Source: Trichococcus paludicola | GTDB taxonomy: Bacteria; Bacillota; Bacilli; Lactobacillales; Aerococcaceae | DNA: 64,000 nt | Direction of reading: 5' to 3' | NCBI RefSeq assembly: GCF_003052295.1 | Contig: NZ_QBLC01000002.1 | Span: forward strand, 310,001 to 374,000 | In this document: in pieces, positions 18,547-28,369 of the stretch | How the letters are laid out: each line of letters begins with the position of its first letter | Numbering within the stretch: position 1 is the first letter of the stretch | Notes under the pieces: model-generated | Databases searched by the model: none | What the model was told of the DNA's origin: nothing | The model's input: only the letters and a program-made list of their open reading frames with translations | Position numbers and translations under genes: made by a program

Positions 18547-18678
18547 GCATAATCTATTCTACAGGAAAAAACATCAACATTAGAAGAATATGCTTACAAT
18601 CATAATGATAACTGCGTTACTTTTTCTGTAAAATCTGCTATGCTAAAGGAAATAAGACTGTACTTGAGGAGAATCAAC

Positions 18679-19530
18679 ATGCCAAACTTCAAAATTGTGA
18701 CCGATTCCACAACGGAATTGTCCGCAGAAGAAATTGACAGATACGGAATCACCGTAATCCCGCTTTCATCCATGATAAATAACGTGCTGTATCACGACGG
18801 CGTCACCATAACCAAACCTGAGTTTCTCGAAAAAATGATGAACAGCAAAGAGTTGCCAAAATCATCTCAACCTGCAATGGGCACTTTTTTGGATAAATAC
18901 AATGAATTGACAGCTGATGGCAGCGAAATTCTGTCCATCCATGTCACCGAAACACTGAGCGGAACCGTTAATTCTGCTCACCAGGCAGCTAAACTCGCCC
19001 ACGGTAAAGTCACTGTCATCGATTCGAAGTTTTGTGCAAGAGCCGCTGCTTTCCAAGTATTGGAAGCAGCCAAATGTGCCGCTGAAGGATTGACAGTGGC
19101 GGACGCATTGCCTCGAATCGCTGCCGTTAAGGAGCGCACCCTGCTTTACATCTGCATCGTCAACCTGGAAAATATGGTCAAGGGGGGACGCATTGGAAAA
19201 ACGATGGGACGCATCACAACCTTATTGAACATCAAAGCCAACCTGAAAATGATCGACGGCGCATTGACTACCGATATCAAAGGCCGCGGCACGAAAGCAA
19301 TCGTAAAACGCTACGAAGAGATTATCGAAGAGCTGAAACAGAAATACCTGGATGTTGAAGCGATCGGCATCACGCATGTCGGCTTATCGGAATATTCAAA
19401 TCAAATCGTCGGCATGCTGAAGGCTGCGTTCCCCAACGCCCAGCTGTACACGTCCTACGCCAGCGCCAGCGTCATGACCCACGCCGGCCCCGAAGCCGTA
19501 TCCCTCCAATTCTTAATGAAAAACAAATAA
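18679..19530 (+). CDS. DegV family fatty-acid-binding protein
   Basis: DegV/FakB-type protein, which holds a fatty acid and, in species with FakA, presents it for phosphorylation. It is 283 residues from the ATG at 18679 (GAGGAG 7 nt upstream); 13 in-frame codons before it lie upstream of the ribosome site. Motifs: IVTDSTTELS at the N-terminus, KSSQPAMGTF, the ligand-contacting SGTVNSA segment and a KGGRIGK stretch. Single-gene unit with a possible extended -10 (TGCTATGCT, -35 TTACTT, 16 bp apart) and its own terminator. Not adjacent to a fakA gene here. Confidence 0.9.
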   Translation: MPNFKIVTDSTTELSAEEIDRYGITVIPLSSMINNVLYHDGVTITKPEFLEKMMNSKELPKSSQPAMGTFLDKYNELTADGSEILSIHVTETLSGTVNSAHQAAKLAHGKVTVIDSKFCARAAAFQVLEAAKCAAEGLTVADALPRIAAVKERTLLYICIVNLENMVKGGRIGKTMGRITTLLNIKANLKMIDGALTTDIKGRGTKAIVKRYEEIIEELKQKYLDVEAIGITHVGLSEYSNQIVGMLKAAFPNAQLYTSYASASVMTHAGPEAVSLQFLMKNK

Positions 19531-19572
19531 AAAATGCCGCTATCTCCCGAAAATGGGTAATAGCGGCATTTT
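19531..19572. terminator. Bidirectional terminator between DegV and DUF1294 genes
   Basis: Perfect 13-bp stem (AAAATGCCGCTAT with its complement), 16-nt loop and T runs on both sides. It serves the plus-strand DegV gene and the minus-strand pepT-DUF1294 pair. Confidence 0.92.
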
Positions 19573-19576
19573 ATTT

Positions 19577-19840
19577 TCATATGAATAAGAAATAGGATGT
19601 TATCCCGGTCAAGAGTGTCCCCAAAGTGAAGACTACCTTGAAACTCAGGTGTTTCGTTTTATGGCGGAAATGATGCATCCCCAGCAGTCCGCCTAGGCCA
19701 CCACCAAAAAATCCAAGCAGAAGCAGGTTTCGTTCCGGTATGCGCCAGGCTTTTTGCCGCGCTTTCTTTTTATCGACGCCCATCAAGATGAAAAGAAACA
19801 CGTTCGCTAGGATGAAATATACAAGCACTGGATCTCTCAT
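19577..19840 (-). CDS. DUF1294 small membrane protein
   Basis: 87 residues with two to three hydrophobic helices (about 5-20, 40-57 and 68-86). The intervening loop has the DUF1294 signature: VDKKKARQKAWRIPE, then the glycine-rich GGGLGGLLGMHHFRHKT. Function unknown. Its start overlaps the pepT stop by four bases (ATGA), so translation is coupled to the peptidase gene. Confidence 0.88.
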   Translation of the reverse strand: MRDPVLVYFILANVFLFILMGVDKKKARQKAWRIPERNLLLLGFFGGGLGGLLGMHHFRHKTKHLSFKVVFTLGTLLTGITSYFLFI

Positions 19841-21078
19841 TGTTTTCCGTAACCTTGGCTCTGTCTGATGATTTCCACGATAACCGCAACGGCCTTCTCC
19901 ATTGATTGGACAGACACGAATTCATAGCGTCCGTGGAAGTTTTCTCCCCCGGCAAAAATATTCGGAGTGGGCAGGCCCATGAAGGACAACTTGGATCCGT
20001 CTGTGCCGCCGCGGATCGGTTCGATGATCGGGGTGATCCCCAGTGACTTCATCGCCGTTTCAGCCAGATCGACTGGACGCATATCCTCTTTCAGCACTTC
20101 CCCCATGTTGTAGTACTGATCGTGCATTTCGATTGTGATGCGTTCTTCAGTCCATTCCTTGTTCATGCGCTCCGCAAGCGAAAGCATAGTCGTTTTCCTG
20201 TTCTCAAAAAGATCCTTGTCATGATCTCTGATGATGTAGGTCATTTTACTTTCTTCCACATTGCCTTCGATGCCCAACAAATGATAAAATCCTTCGCGCT
20301 TTTCTGTTTGCTCAGGTACTTCATTTTGCGGCAAAGCGCTGTCGTAAGCGATGGCCAACTTGATTGCATTCACCATTGTGTCCTTGGCAGTGCCTGGATG
20401 CACATTTTTGCCATGGATCGTTACGATAGCTTGCGCAGCATTGAAGCTTTCAAATTCAAGTTCTCCCAATGGGCCGCCGTCCATCGTGTAAGCAAAGTCG
20501 CAGCCGAAAGCAGCCACATCAAAAAGATCAGCTCCACGGCCGATTTCTTCATCCGGTCCGAAAGCGACTTTTATGTCCCCGTGTTCGATGTCATCCGCTG
20601 CTTTTATCGCTTCCAACGCTGTGATGATTTCGGCGATGCCGGCTTTGTCGTCCGCACCCAACAACGTTTTTCCGTCAGTAGTGATCAAAGTCTGGCCGAT
20701 GTAGTTCTTCAAAGAGGGGAAATCCTTAGGTGAAAGAAGCACCTGTGCTTGCGCATCCAAAATCAAATCGTTTCCCGCATAGTGATCCCAAATAAGCGGA
20801 TTTACATTCGCCGCTTCAAAATCAGCTGTGTCCATGTGGGCGATGAACCCGATTGCAGGAAATTCTTTTTGGGAATTGCGTGGCAAAAGAGCCGTCACGA
20901 AACCATTTCCCTCATTATATTGGATATCCGAAAGTCCGATGGCTTCCAGTTCCGGCATTAAAATATTTTTTGCGAAGTCCACCTGATTTTGGGTAGAAGG
21001 CACGGTCAGGCTTTCTTCATCCGATCTTGTCTCGAATTTAATGTATTTCAGAAAACGGTCCACTAATTTTTCTTGCAT
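19837..21078 (-). CDS. pepT: Peptidase T (tripeptide aminopeptidase)
   Basis: Cytosolic zinc peptidase of the M20B family that removes N-terminal residues from tripeptides. It is 413 residues. Metal and catalytic motifs: IAHMDTADF (His and Asp), GADDKAGIAE (bridging Asp), GPDEEIGRGAD (catalytic Glu pair), and a late PIRGGTDGSKLSF with GLPTPNIFAGGENFHGRYE. Fourteen nt behind the Nif3 gene and overlapping DUF1294, so part of trmK-nif3-pepT-DUF1294. Confidence 0.97.
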   Translation of the reverse strand: MQEKLVDRFLKYIKFETRSDEESLTVPSTQNQVDFAKNILMPELEAIGLSDIQYNEGNGFVTALLPRNSQKEFPAIGFIAHMDTADFEAANVNPLIWDHYAGNDLILDAQAQVLLSPKDFPSLKNYIGQTLITTDGKTLLGADDKAGIAEIITALEAIKAADDIEHGDIKVAFGPDEEIGRGADLFDVAAFGCDFAYTMDGGPLGELEFESFNAAQAIVTIHGKNVHPGTAKDTMVNAIKLAIAYDSALPQNEVPEQTEKREGFYHLLGIEGNVEESKMTYIIRDHDKDLFENRKTTMLSLAERMNKEWTEERITIEMHDQYYNMGEVLKEDMRPVDLAETAMKSLGITPIIEPIRGGTDGSKLSFMGLPTPNIFAGGENFHGRYEFVSVQSMEKAVAVIVEIIRQSQGYGKQ

Positions 21079-21092
21079 TTATTGACATCCTC

Positions 21093-22226
21093 TCACAATT
21101 GACTGTCGAAAATGAAAGGATCCGTATTGATTTCGGAAGCGATGACTTCCAGATCCCACTCATTCTCTTTTTTCCATGTATTGAATAATTCCAATAATTT
21201 CGGTTTGCAGATCTGTTCGATGTGATGGCCCGGATCTATGACGGTCAATCCATCAGCCTGCATATCGTGGGCCGTGTGATAGTAGACGTCACCCGTGATA
21301 TAAACATCTGCACCCTTTTTGATTGCTTTCCGATAATATTTGCCGGCATCCCCGCCGCAGATGGCAACACGAGTGATCGTCTGATCCAAATCGGCTGCGA
21401 TAAAGCGCATGCCTTCGATCTGAAAAACATCCTTCACGTACTGGATAAAGGAACGCAACGACATCGGCAATGCCAGATTGCCGACCCTTCCCAAACCATA
21501 TTCACGCTGGAAATTATTGATTGTATAGATTTCATAGATGGGTTCTTCGTAAGGATGCGATTCATACAGCGCCTCCAATACTTCCGCCAAATACTTGTCT
21601 TCGACGATCATCTCAATTTTCTTTTCTTGCACCGCTTCGGGTTCGTTGATGTGGCCGATGGCAGGTTTTGCGCCTTCTAGCGGAGTGAAGCGACCCACCC
21701 CTTGCGCTTCATAGGAGCAGTGAGTGTATTCGTCGGAAATGTTCCCCGCGCCAGCATCTGTCATAGCGATACGGACACGATTGCATTCCGCATTCGGCAC
21801 GCATACGGATATTTTTTTCACAGGAACGCGCTTCGTGACGTCCATAATTTCAACATCCAACAGCCCCAACGCCTCAGAGAGCCAATCGTTCATCCCGTTA
21901 TTCGCGTTGTCCAGATTGGTATGGGCCGCATAGACGCTGATGTCATGTTTCAGCAGATCCACATACATCTTTGTTTGTTTGTCTGAAACGTCCAGATTTT
22001 TTAGCGGTCTGTAAATCGGGGGATGATGGGAGAAGATAAAATCGACTTGCTTTTCGATGGCCTCCTGAACAACTTCCGGACGGACATCGAGCGTCACCAA
22101 AATACGGTGGACTGGACGGCTCAAGTCTCCCAAATGGAGTCCCACCGGATCCCCTTCCTCTGCCAGCCAAGTCGGAACATGCGATTCGAATAACTCGATG
22201 AATTCATAACCAGTAATGCTTTTCAT
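21093..22226 (-). CDS. Nif3-like dinuclear metal-centre protein (YqfO type)
   Basis: 377 residues, the long form of the Nif3/DUF34 family with an inserted PII-like domain (about 125-240). Metal ligands are visible in FIFSHHPPIY near the N-terminus and GDVYYHTAHDMQ plus DPGHHIEQ near the C-terminus. Proposed GTP cyclohydrolase-I-like or damage-control hydrolase; the true substrate is unsettled. Its ATG overlaps the trmK stop by four bases, the usual trmK-nif3 pairing of Firmicutes. Confidence 0.93.
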   Translation of the reverse strand: MKSITGYEFIELFESHVPTWLAEEGDPVGLHLGDLSRPVHRILVTLDVRPEVVQEAIEKQVDFIFSHHPPIYRPLKNLDVSDKQTKMYVDLLKHDISVYAAHTNLDNANNGMNDWLSEALGLLDVEIMDVTKRVPVKKISVCVPNAECNRVRIAMTDAGAGNISDEYTHCSYEAQGVGRFTPLEGAKPAIGHINEPEAVQEKKIEMIVEDKYLAEVLEALYESHPYEEPIYEIYTINNFQREYGLGRVGNLALPMSLRSFIQYVKDVFQIEGMRFIAADLDQTITRVAICGGDAGKYYRKAIKKGADVYITGDVYYHTAHDMQADGLTVIDPGHHIEQICKPKLLELFNTWKKENEWDLEVIASEINTDPFIFDSQL

Positions 22227-22924
22227 CCCAGCACCTCTTTAATTTCATTGATTTTATTGATCACTTGCTGTTCTTTTTCGTTCAGATTGTTGCTTGCTTT
22301 TTGCATGCTGTCCAATATGTATTGGCATTTGTCGATTTCGGATAACCACTTTTTGCGGAACGTTTCATTTTTTGTCTGAAGCAGGAAACGGCCGAAGCTG
22401 TATTCCAACTCCGTGTAGTTTTCTATCGTCCCTGCATTTTCGGCAACGATGATTTCATAAATCTTTCCGTTTTCTTCCAATATCGTTTCATCGATGATTT
22501 TGTATTGATGGGGAATCAACCATTCACGCAGTTTCTTTTCCCCATTATTGGGCTGAAGGATCAACCGTTCCACACCAACCAATTTATCTTTTAGTCTGCC
22601 TTTTTCCAGAATTTTGGAAATCAAGTCCCCACCCATTCCGCAGATGGTGACGACATTTATATGATCCATCGGCTCGATCACATCCATGCCGTCGCCAAGT
22701 CTGGCACTGACACGATCGCCAACTCCTGATGTTCTGATCTGTTCCGTTGCCGATTCGAAGGGCCCTTTCACAACTTCCCCTGCCAATGCGTAATTAATGA
22801 CGTCGCGCGCTGCCAAAACACAGGGCAAATAAGCGTGATCCGAGCCTATATCGGCCAGTCTGGCATTTTCAGGCACAAAACCTGCGACTGTCTCGAGTCT
22901 TACGGATAATTGTTGATTGTTCAA
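22223..22924 (-). CDS. trmK: tRNA (adenine(22)-N1)-methyltransferase TrmK
   Basis: SAM-dependent methyltransferase that makes m1A22 in tRNA. It is 233 residues with an N-terminal Rossmann domain (DIGSDHAYLP for SAM, CGMGGDLISKIL, LILQPNN) and a C-terminal coiled-coil region. The start codon is TTG at 22924 with GGAGG upstream (MNNQQLSVRLETVAGFV). First gene of its unit, behind the rpoD terminator. Confidence 0.94.
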   Translation of the reverse strand: MNNQQLSVRLETVAGFVPENARLADIGSDHAYLPCVLAARDVINYALAGEVVKGPFESATEQIRTSGVGDRVSARLGDGMDVIEPMDHINVVTICGMGGDLISKILEKGRLKDKLVGVERLILQPNNGEKKLREWLIPHQYKIIDETILEENGKIYEIIVAENAGTIENYTELEYSFGRFLLQTKNETFRKKWLSEIDKCQYILDSMQKASNNLNEKEQQVINKINEIKEVLG

Positions 22925-23027
22925 CCTTATCCCTCCATTTCCATTTTTGCTGATAGCTCTATTTTAGCATAATTCTATTTCATATATCCCATTAATCCTC
23001 ATATCAGTCAGAAAATGGCATAAGAAA

Positions 23028-23051
23028 AACCCGAGTGCAATACCTCGGGTT
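23028..23051 (-). terminator. Terminator of dnaG-rpoD
   Basis: An 8-bp stem (AACCCGAG with CTCGGGTT), 8-nt loop and TTTTTC on the minus strand, 10 nt after the rpoD stop. Confidence 0.88.
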
Positions 23052-23061
23052 GGGGTGCTTA

Positions 23062-24198
23062 TTACTCAAGAAAATCTTTTAATTGTTTCGAACGGCTCGG
23101 ATGACGCAGTTTGCGCAAAGCTTTCGCTTCGATTTGACGAATCCGCTCGCGGGTGACGCCGAATACTTTCCCAACTTGCTCCAATGTCCGTACATTGCCA
23201 TCATCAAGTCCGAAACGCAGACGCAAAACGTTTTCCTCGCGGTCGGTCAAAGTGTCCAACACTTCCTCAAGTTGTTCCTTCAGGAGTGTTTGGGCAGTAT
23301 GGTCAGCCGGACTCAGGACTTCCTGATCTTCGATGAAATCGCCTAAATGGGAATCATCTTCTTCTCCGATAGGCGTTTCCAAAGAAACCGGTTCTTGGGC
23401 GATTTTCAGGATTTCTCTGACTTTTTCAGTCGGAAGGTCCATTTCGGCACCGATTTCTTCCGGTGTCGGTTCGCGTCCTAGATCCTGGAGCAATTGACGT
23501 TGGATACGGACCAATTTATTGATTGTTTCAACCATATGCACAGGGATACGGATTGTTCTGGCTTGGTCAGCGATGGCACGGGTGATGGCTTGACGGATCC
23601 ACCAAGTTGCGTAGGTGGAAAATTTGAACCCTTTGGTGTGGTCAAATTTTTCGACAGCTTTCATCAGACCCATGTTCCCTTCCTGGATCAGATCCAAGAA
23701 TTGCATCCCACGGCCCACATAACGTTTTGCGATGGAAACAACCAGACGCAAGTTGGCTTCAGCCAATTGTTGTTTCGCTTCCTGATCGCCTTCTTTGATG
23801 CGGAGAGCCAAATTGACTTCTTCCTCTGCATTCAACAAAGGCACACGGCCGATTTCCTTCAGGTACATGCGGACCGGGTCGTTGATTTTCACTCCGGGAG
23901 GCACAGCCATCGGGTCTTCTTCTTCATCTTTTTTGGCTGCTGCTGGTTTTTCAGGCTTCACTATTTCTTTGGCAAGTTGACGAGCAGTCGGACCTCCGTC
24001 TGCGTCTACGACACTGACACCGCCGTCTTCCATTTTTTGTATGAGCTTATCCATTGCATCCGCGTCCAATTGGAAAGGTGTAGCTATCTTGTCGGCCAAT
24101 TCGTCGTAGAAGACGGACCCCAATAATTTGTGTTCTGCGATCAGCTTTTTGGTTACCTGTTCTAACGTGAAACCTTGATCATTTTTTTCGATTGCCAT
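23062..24198 (-). CDS. rpoD: RNA polymerase primary sigma factor RpoD (SigA)
   Basis: Housekeeping sigma factor of 378 residues. An N-terminal region 1.1-like segment (about 1-75) and a Lys/Glu-rich linker precede region 1.2 ([16 protein letters not shown]). Regions 2.1-2.4 contain [18 protein letters not shown] and [13 protein letters not shown]. Region 3 follows, then region 4.2 with the helix-turn-helix [20 protein letters not shown]. It lies 26 nt behind dnaG as in the macromolecular-synthesis operon, with a terminator after it. Confidence 0.98.
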   Translation of the reverse strand: MAIEKNDQGFTLEQVTKKLIAEHKLLGSVFYDELADKIATPFQLDADAMDKLIQKMEDGGVSVVDADGGPTARQLAKEIVKPEKPAAAKKDEEEDPMAVPPGVKINDPVRMYLKEIGRVPLLNAEEEVNLALRIKEGDQEAKQQLAEANLRLVVSIAKRYVGRGMQFLDLIQEGNMGLMKAVEKFDHTKGFKFSTYATWWIRQAITRAIADQARTIRIPVHMVETINKLVRIQRQLLQDLGREPTPEEIGAEMDLPTEKVREILKIAQEPVSLETPIGEEDDSHLGDFIEDQEVLSPADHTAQTLLKEQLEEVLDTLTDREENVLRLRFGLDDGNVRTLEQVGKVFGVTRERIRQIEAKALRKLRHPSRSKQLKDFLE

Positions 24199-24224
24199 AA
24201 AATGATTCCTCCATTCGATGCGGG

Positions 24225-26102
24225 CTATTTCTTTGTTGCTTTTAATTCTTTTGAGAGGGAAACGATTTCCAACATGATTGTCTTCAGACGCTCATTGTCA
24301 TTTTTCTTTCGGGCTTCCTTCATTTCTGCCTGTTTCTTGGTCAGTTGGTCCTGAAGGGACGACTTGTCCCGGATGATATGGACGAGATCTTGAATTTCTT
24401 GATAGGTGACTTCCGAATCCAATTGGAACCATTCGATCTCCGTAATAACATTTTGAAGTGCTTGATTGTTGATGCGGTCCAAAAAGTGGTCGATATTCCC
24501 GACCAACCCCGTCTGCCTGAAAAACTCTTCATACAAAATGTAGATTGTTTGATAATCATCGTGGATGAAATTGAAATCTGCATCAATTTCGTTCAGATAC
24601 GACCAGACTTCTTCGAAATGAAACAGACGGTAAAGCAGTTGTTTTTCACTTTGCTCTGCCTGGGTCACTTTGCGTTTGTTCGTGCTTGGATACACCGCAT
24701 GAGAGGCTGCATCAGGCGACATGGTTCGCCTGACCGGCTCGCGTTCAGGCCGTTGCTGCAGCACCTCTTGTTGATACCCCTTCAATTGCTTCTGCAGGAT
24801 ATCTACCGGAATACTGAATTCATCCGCGATATCCTTCATGTAAAGCTCTCTTTCGATCAAAGACTCTAGGGGGGCCAATGCCTTAAGCATGGTTTCGATA
24901 TAGGTGATGCGATTTTTTTCGGAATCCAGATTCAGATTCATCTTGAGGTAGCGTGAATAGAACTGAATGACCGTTTCCCGGTTGTTTTTCAGTGCCTTGG
25001 CGAACGCCTCGGGGCCTTTCTCTTGGATGTATTCATCCGGATCCATACCCGCTTCCAGCGGGAAAATCGAAATATCGAAGTGCTTGTTGCGTTCCAGTAT
25101 TTCTATGGCGCGCTTGGTCGCTTCGACACCGGGACGATCGCCGTCATAGGCAATGACAATTTTGTCGGCTGTCTTCGTCAGTATTCGGTTCTGTTCATCC
25201 GTCAGACTGGTCCCCATGGAGGCGACGCCATTTTTAACACCCGCTTGCCAAGCGGATATGACATCCATATACCCTTCAAATAGGATTACTTCTGAATTTC
25301 TCCGGATTTCACTGCGGGCTTTGTCGAAGTTGAAAAGGAAATCCCGTTTGTTGAACAACAGTGTTTCGGGGCTGTTCAGATATTTTGCTTCATGGTAACC
25401 TGTTTCATCCGCTGGGGTTGCATGCAGAATTCGGCCGGAAAAAGCGACCGTCTTTCCTTTAGCGTTCCGCAACGGGAAAATGATCCGGGCTGAGAACCGA
25501 TCGAAAAGTTCGTTTTGGCCTTGCCTATCCGTGAAAATACCACTTTCCTGAAGGAGTCCTTCATCGAATGCCTTCGCTTTCAGCATTTGAAAGAGTGCTG
25601 TCCGATTGGATGGAGAGAAACCTATTTGATATTCTTTTAGTGTCTCCGGCGTGAAGCCGCGTTGGATCATGTAATCCAGCGCAGCTTGCCCCGTAACGGT
25701 GTTCATGAGCACCTGATGGTAAAAAGCCGCAGCTTCCTCATGGATTTGGATCAATTTTTCTTTTTTTGACTGAAGCGGATTATCTTGCGCATGGTTTTCG
25801 TACGAGAAATCCAATTCAATGTTGCTTAATTCGGCTGTCTTAATGACTGCTTCAACGAATGAAATACCCTCGACATCCATCAAAAAAGTAAAAACATTCC
25901 CTCCTCTTCCGCAGCTGAAACAGTGAAAAATCTGTTTTTCTTCTGCTACAGAAAATGAGGGGGTCTTCTCGTCATGGAACGGGCAAAATCCGAAATGATT
26001 CTTGCCTCTTTTTTTGAGTTGTACATATTGGCTGACGACATCAACAATATTTGTTTCGGTTCTGATCTGCGCTAATTTTTCTTCTGAAATACGTTCTGCC
26101 AA
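24225..26102 (-). CDS. dnaG: DNA primase DnaG
   Basis: Synthesises RNA primers for replication. It is 625 residues from the TTG at 26100-26102 ([14 protein letters not shown], the family start), which follows an AAGGTGGGAG ribosome site. An ATG 9 codons further upstream lies before that site. The N-terminal zinc finger ([13 protein letters not shown] ... [10 protein letters not shown]) is followed by the TOPRIM core ([15 protein letters not shown]) and the C-terminal DnaB-binding domain, which ends at [15 protein letters not shown]. Operon with rpoD; promoter at 26165-26193. Confidence 0.96.
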   Translation of the reverse strand: MAERISEEKLAQIRTETNIVDVVSQYVQLKKRGKNHFGFCPFHDEKTPSFSVAEEKQIFHCFSCGRGGNVFTFLMDVEGISFVEAVIKTAELSNIELDFSYENHAQDNPLQSKKEKLIQIHEEAAAFYHQVLMNTVTGQAALDYMIQRGFTPETLKEYQIGFSPSNRTALFQMLKAKAFDEGLLQESGIFTDRQGQNELFDRFSARIIFPLRNAKGKTVAFSGRILHATPADETGYHEAKYLNSPETLLFNKRDFLFNFDKARSEIRRNSEVILFEGYMDVISAWQAGVKNGVASMGTSLTDEQNRILTKTADKIVIAYDGDRPGVEATKRAIEILERNKHFDISIFPLEAGMDPDEYIQEKGPEAFAKALKNNRETVIQFYSRYLKMNLNLDSEKNRITYIETMLKALAPLESLIERELYMKDIADEFSIPVDILQKQLKGYQQEVLQQRPEREPVRRTMSPDAASHAVYPSTNKRKVTQAEQSEKQLLYRLFHFEEVWSYLNEIDADFNFIHDDYQTIYILYEEFFRQTGLVGNIDHFLDRINNQALQNVITEIEWFQLDSEVTYQEIQDLVHIIRDKSSLQDQLTKKQAEMKEARKKNDNERLKTIMLEIVSLSKELKATKK

Positions 26103-26164
26103 ATGTCTCCCACCTTGAAGAAATGTCTTCATTTTATAAAAACGCGCATAAAGATGCAAAATAA

Positions 26165-26193
26165 ATTTTACCACATCTGCACAACACATGCAA
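26165..26193 (-). promoter_or_regulatory. Promoter of dnaG-rpoD
   Basis: TTGCAT (26188-26193) and TAAAAT (26165-26170) on the minus strand with 17-bp spacing and a TGn extended -10. Confidence 0.7.
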
Positions 26194-26212
26194 ATATTTA
26201 CTCAGACGGGCA

Positions 26213-27496
26213 TCAAAGCGGTGATCTTTGCTGTTCTTCCTTCAGATCTGGAACTTTCACAAAAAACAACAGGATCCCGCCGATCACGAACAGGATGATC
26301 AGGGCAAAAACCCCATCCAACGAGTTTCCTGTCAGCTGCGAGATGACCCCGACAAGCAGCGGACCGACCACTGCCGCAAATTTCCCGAAGATGTTATAGA
26401 ATCCGAAGAATTCGTTCGCTTGCTCTTTGGGAATCAGTTGGCCGAATAAGGATCGGCTCAACGCCTGCACGCCTCCTTGGGCTGTACCTACAAGAAGCGC
26501 CAAAATAATGAATGTCAGCAAGGAGTCCAACTGCAATGCATAGATGCAAATGAAAATATACGTTACAATACCCACAAAAATCATGTTCTTGTTGCCGAAC
26601 CGTTTGGATGCACGCCCGTACAGGATGGAGAATGGGAAAGCCACGAACTGGACAACTAGCATGACTACAATCAGTTCATTCGAAGAGAGGCCGATATCCG
26701 ATCCGACCGCAGTCGCCATTTTGAAGATGGTCCCAACCCCGTCGATGTAAAAGAAATAAGCCAGCAAAAACAAAAAGGCTTGTCTGTATTCCTTGATGTT
26801 CTTCAGCGTTTCCCATAATCTGAGGAAACTCTTGCGGATCACGTGCGGTTCTTTTTCGATGTAATAGTTCTGCTTGACATTCTTCCAATAAGGGATGGTG
26901 AAGACGAACCACCAAATCGCAGTAAGGATGAAGCCGCCTTTCACAATGCCATTGGTGCTCACTGGCAAAATGCCGGTCAATTGGAAAAAAATAAAAATGA
27001 CGAACGGGATGGAACTGCCGATATAACCCCAGCCGAAGCCTGCAGAGGAAATGCGGTCCATCCGTTCATCGGTCGTCACGTCCATCAAGGAGCCGTCATA
27101 GAAGATATTCGCTCCAGAAAAACCGATAACCGAAAACATGTACAATCCCAACAGAAACAGCCAATTTGCAGCAGGCACAAATACGAACCCGATTGTTGCG
27201 AAAATACCGGCCAATGTAAAGCCTGTAAATAAAGGATTGCGGAAGCCTTTGTAATCCGCGACGGCTCCCAACACAGGAGCAAGCAGCGACACAACCAAAG
27301 TGGCGGCCGCATTCGCATATCCCCAATAGGCTGTCGAGTCAGCATCCGTCAATCCGCCGCTTTCCGCGATCGACTTGAAATACAAAGGGAATGCCGCCGT
27401 TGTGATCATGATGGAGTAGGCCGAATTCGCCCAGTCCTGCATGATCCAACTTTTTTCTTCGGTGGTATAACGGCTTAGCTTTTTCTCAGTTCCCAT
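26213..27496 (-). CDS. MFS transporter of the UMF1 (Atg22-like) family
   Basis: Polytopic membrane protein of 427 residues with about 12 hydrophobic helices. The N-terminus has the UMF1 signature: IMQDWANSAYSIMITTAAFP. Also typical are the loop GAVADYKGFRNP, the conserved FYDGSLMDVTT and, later, GTAQGGVQALSRSLFGQLIP. These proteins are proposed metabolite exporters (amino-acid efflux in the yeast vacuolar relative Atg22). The substrate here is unknown. It stands alone between dnaG and engB. Confidence 0.9.
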   Translation of the reverse strand: MGTEKKLSRYTTEEKSWIMQDWANSAYSIMITTAAFPLYFKSIAESGGLTDADSTAYWGYANAAATLVVSLLAPVLGAVADYKGFRNPLFTGFTLAGIFATIGFVFVPAANWLFLLGLYMFSVIGFSGANIFYDGSLMDVTTDERMDRISSAGFGWGYIGSSIPFVIFIFFQLTGILPVSTNGIVKGGFILTAIWWFVFTIPYWKNVKQNYYIEKEPHVIRKSFLRLWETLKNIKEYRQAFLFLLAYFFYIDGVGTIFKMATAVGSDIGLSSNELIVVMLVVQFVAFPFSILYGRASKRFGNKNMIFVGIVTYIFICIYALQLDSLLTFIILALLVGTAQGGVQALSRSLFGQLIPKEQANEFFGFYNIFGKFAAVVGPLLVGVISQLTGNSLDGVFALIILFVIGGILLFFVKVPDLKEEQQRSPL

Positions 27497-27566
27497 ATTA
27501 CCCTCCCCTGTTCTTTTCGTTCGACGAGAAACACCTTGTCTAACCCATCATAACGAATGGACAAAG

Positions 27567-27601
27567 AATGGGCAACACCCAATAGTAGGATGTTGCCCAT
27601 T
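27567..27601. terminator. Terminator between engB and the UMF1 transporter gene
   Basis: Perfect 11-bp stem (AATGGGCAACA-type arms) around a 13-nt loop. T-rich flanks occur on both strands, better on the plus strand; by position it ends the minus-strand clpX-engB unit. Confidence 0.7.
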
Positions 27602-27615
27602 GTTTTTCAATTATT

Positions 27616-28224
27616 TTATTCTTGTGCTGCTTCATCATACTCAGCCAATATTCCCTCAATCAAGGTCCAGGCTTTTTCCATACCCTCACCCGTTTCTTTC
27701 GAGAACATGATCAAGGACTCATCACTCGGAAGATTCAAAGCTTTTTTGATGCGGTAGAAATGTTGATTCCATTTCCCGCGCGGAATTTTATCGCATTTGG
27801 TGGCGATGACCGAATACGGAAGATTGTAATATTCAATGAAATCCTTCATTTGAATATCGTCTTCGGTAGGCTCGTGACGAAAATCGACAATCAAAAAGAC
27901 ATGTTGTAACGTATCCCGTTGTGTGAAGTACGTCTCTAACATTTGGCCCCATTTTGCCCGTTCCGTTTTTGAAACTTTTGCGTAACCATAACCCGGAACA
28001 TCCACAAAATAAAATGAATTATTGATCAGATAGAAGTTCAAAGTCTGGGTCTTTCCCGGTTTGCTTGATGTCCGCGCCAACGCTTTGCGATTGATCAGTT
28101 TATTGATGAACGATGACTTGCCCACATTGGACCGCCCCGCCAAAGCGATTTCTGCAAAGCCAGTGGCCGGGTATTGTTTGGGATCGACCGCGCTCATTAC
28201 GATTTCCGCATCTTTTACGTGCAT
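27616..28224 (-). CDS. engB: Ribosome biogenesis GTPase EngB (YsxC/YihA)
   Basis: Essential GTPase for 50S subunit assembly, 202 residues. G1 is [11 protein letters not shown]3 is [10 protein letters not shown]4 is TKCDK and G5 is FSKETG. It follows clpX at about 145 nt, an arrangement conserved in many Firmicutes (tig-clpX-engB). Confidence 0.97.
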   Translation of the reverse strand: MHVKDAEIVMSAVDPKQYPATGFAEIALAGRSNVGKSSFINKLINRKALARTSSKPGKTQTLNFYLINNSFYFVDVPGYGYAKVSKTERAKWGQMLETYFTQRDTLQHVFLIVDFRHEPTEDDIQMKDFIEYYNLPYSVIATKCDKIPRGKWNQHFYRIKKALNLPSDESLIMFSKETGEGMEKAWTLIEGILAEYDEAAQE

Positions 28225-28369
28225 TTATTTCCACTCCTTTTCAAAGCCGTCTGCAATTGAAACGACGCTTAATACTATTTCTGCAACCGACTGTCATGAT
28301 TATGCGAAAAAATCCGGAAATCAGATTGGAAATTGTCTGATTCGCCGGACTTCAAACGCAAGCTCATGT

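Noticed and set aside
20122-20733. 203-codon plus-strand ORF in the pepT region
   Set aside because: Antisense to pepT, Cys/Phe/Arg-rich translation typical of a shadow frame, no ribosome site.
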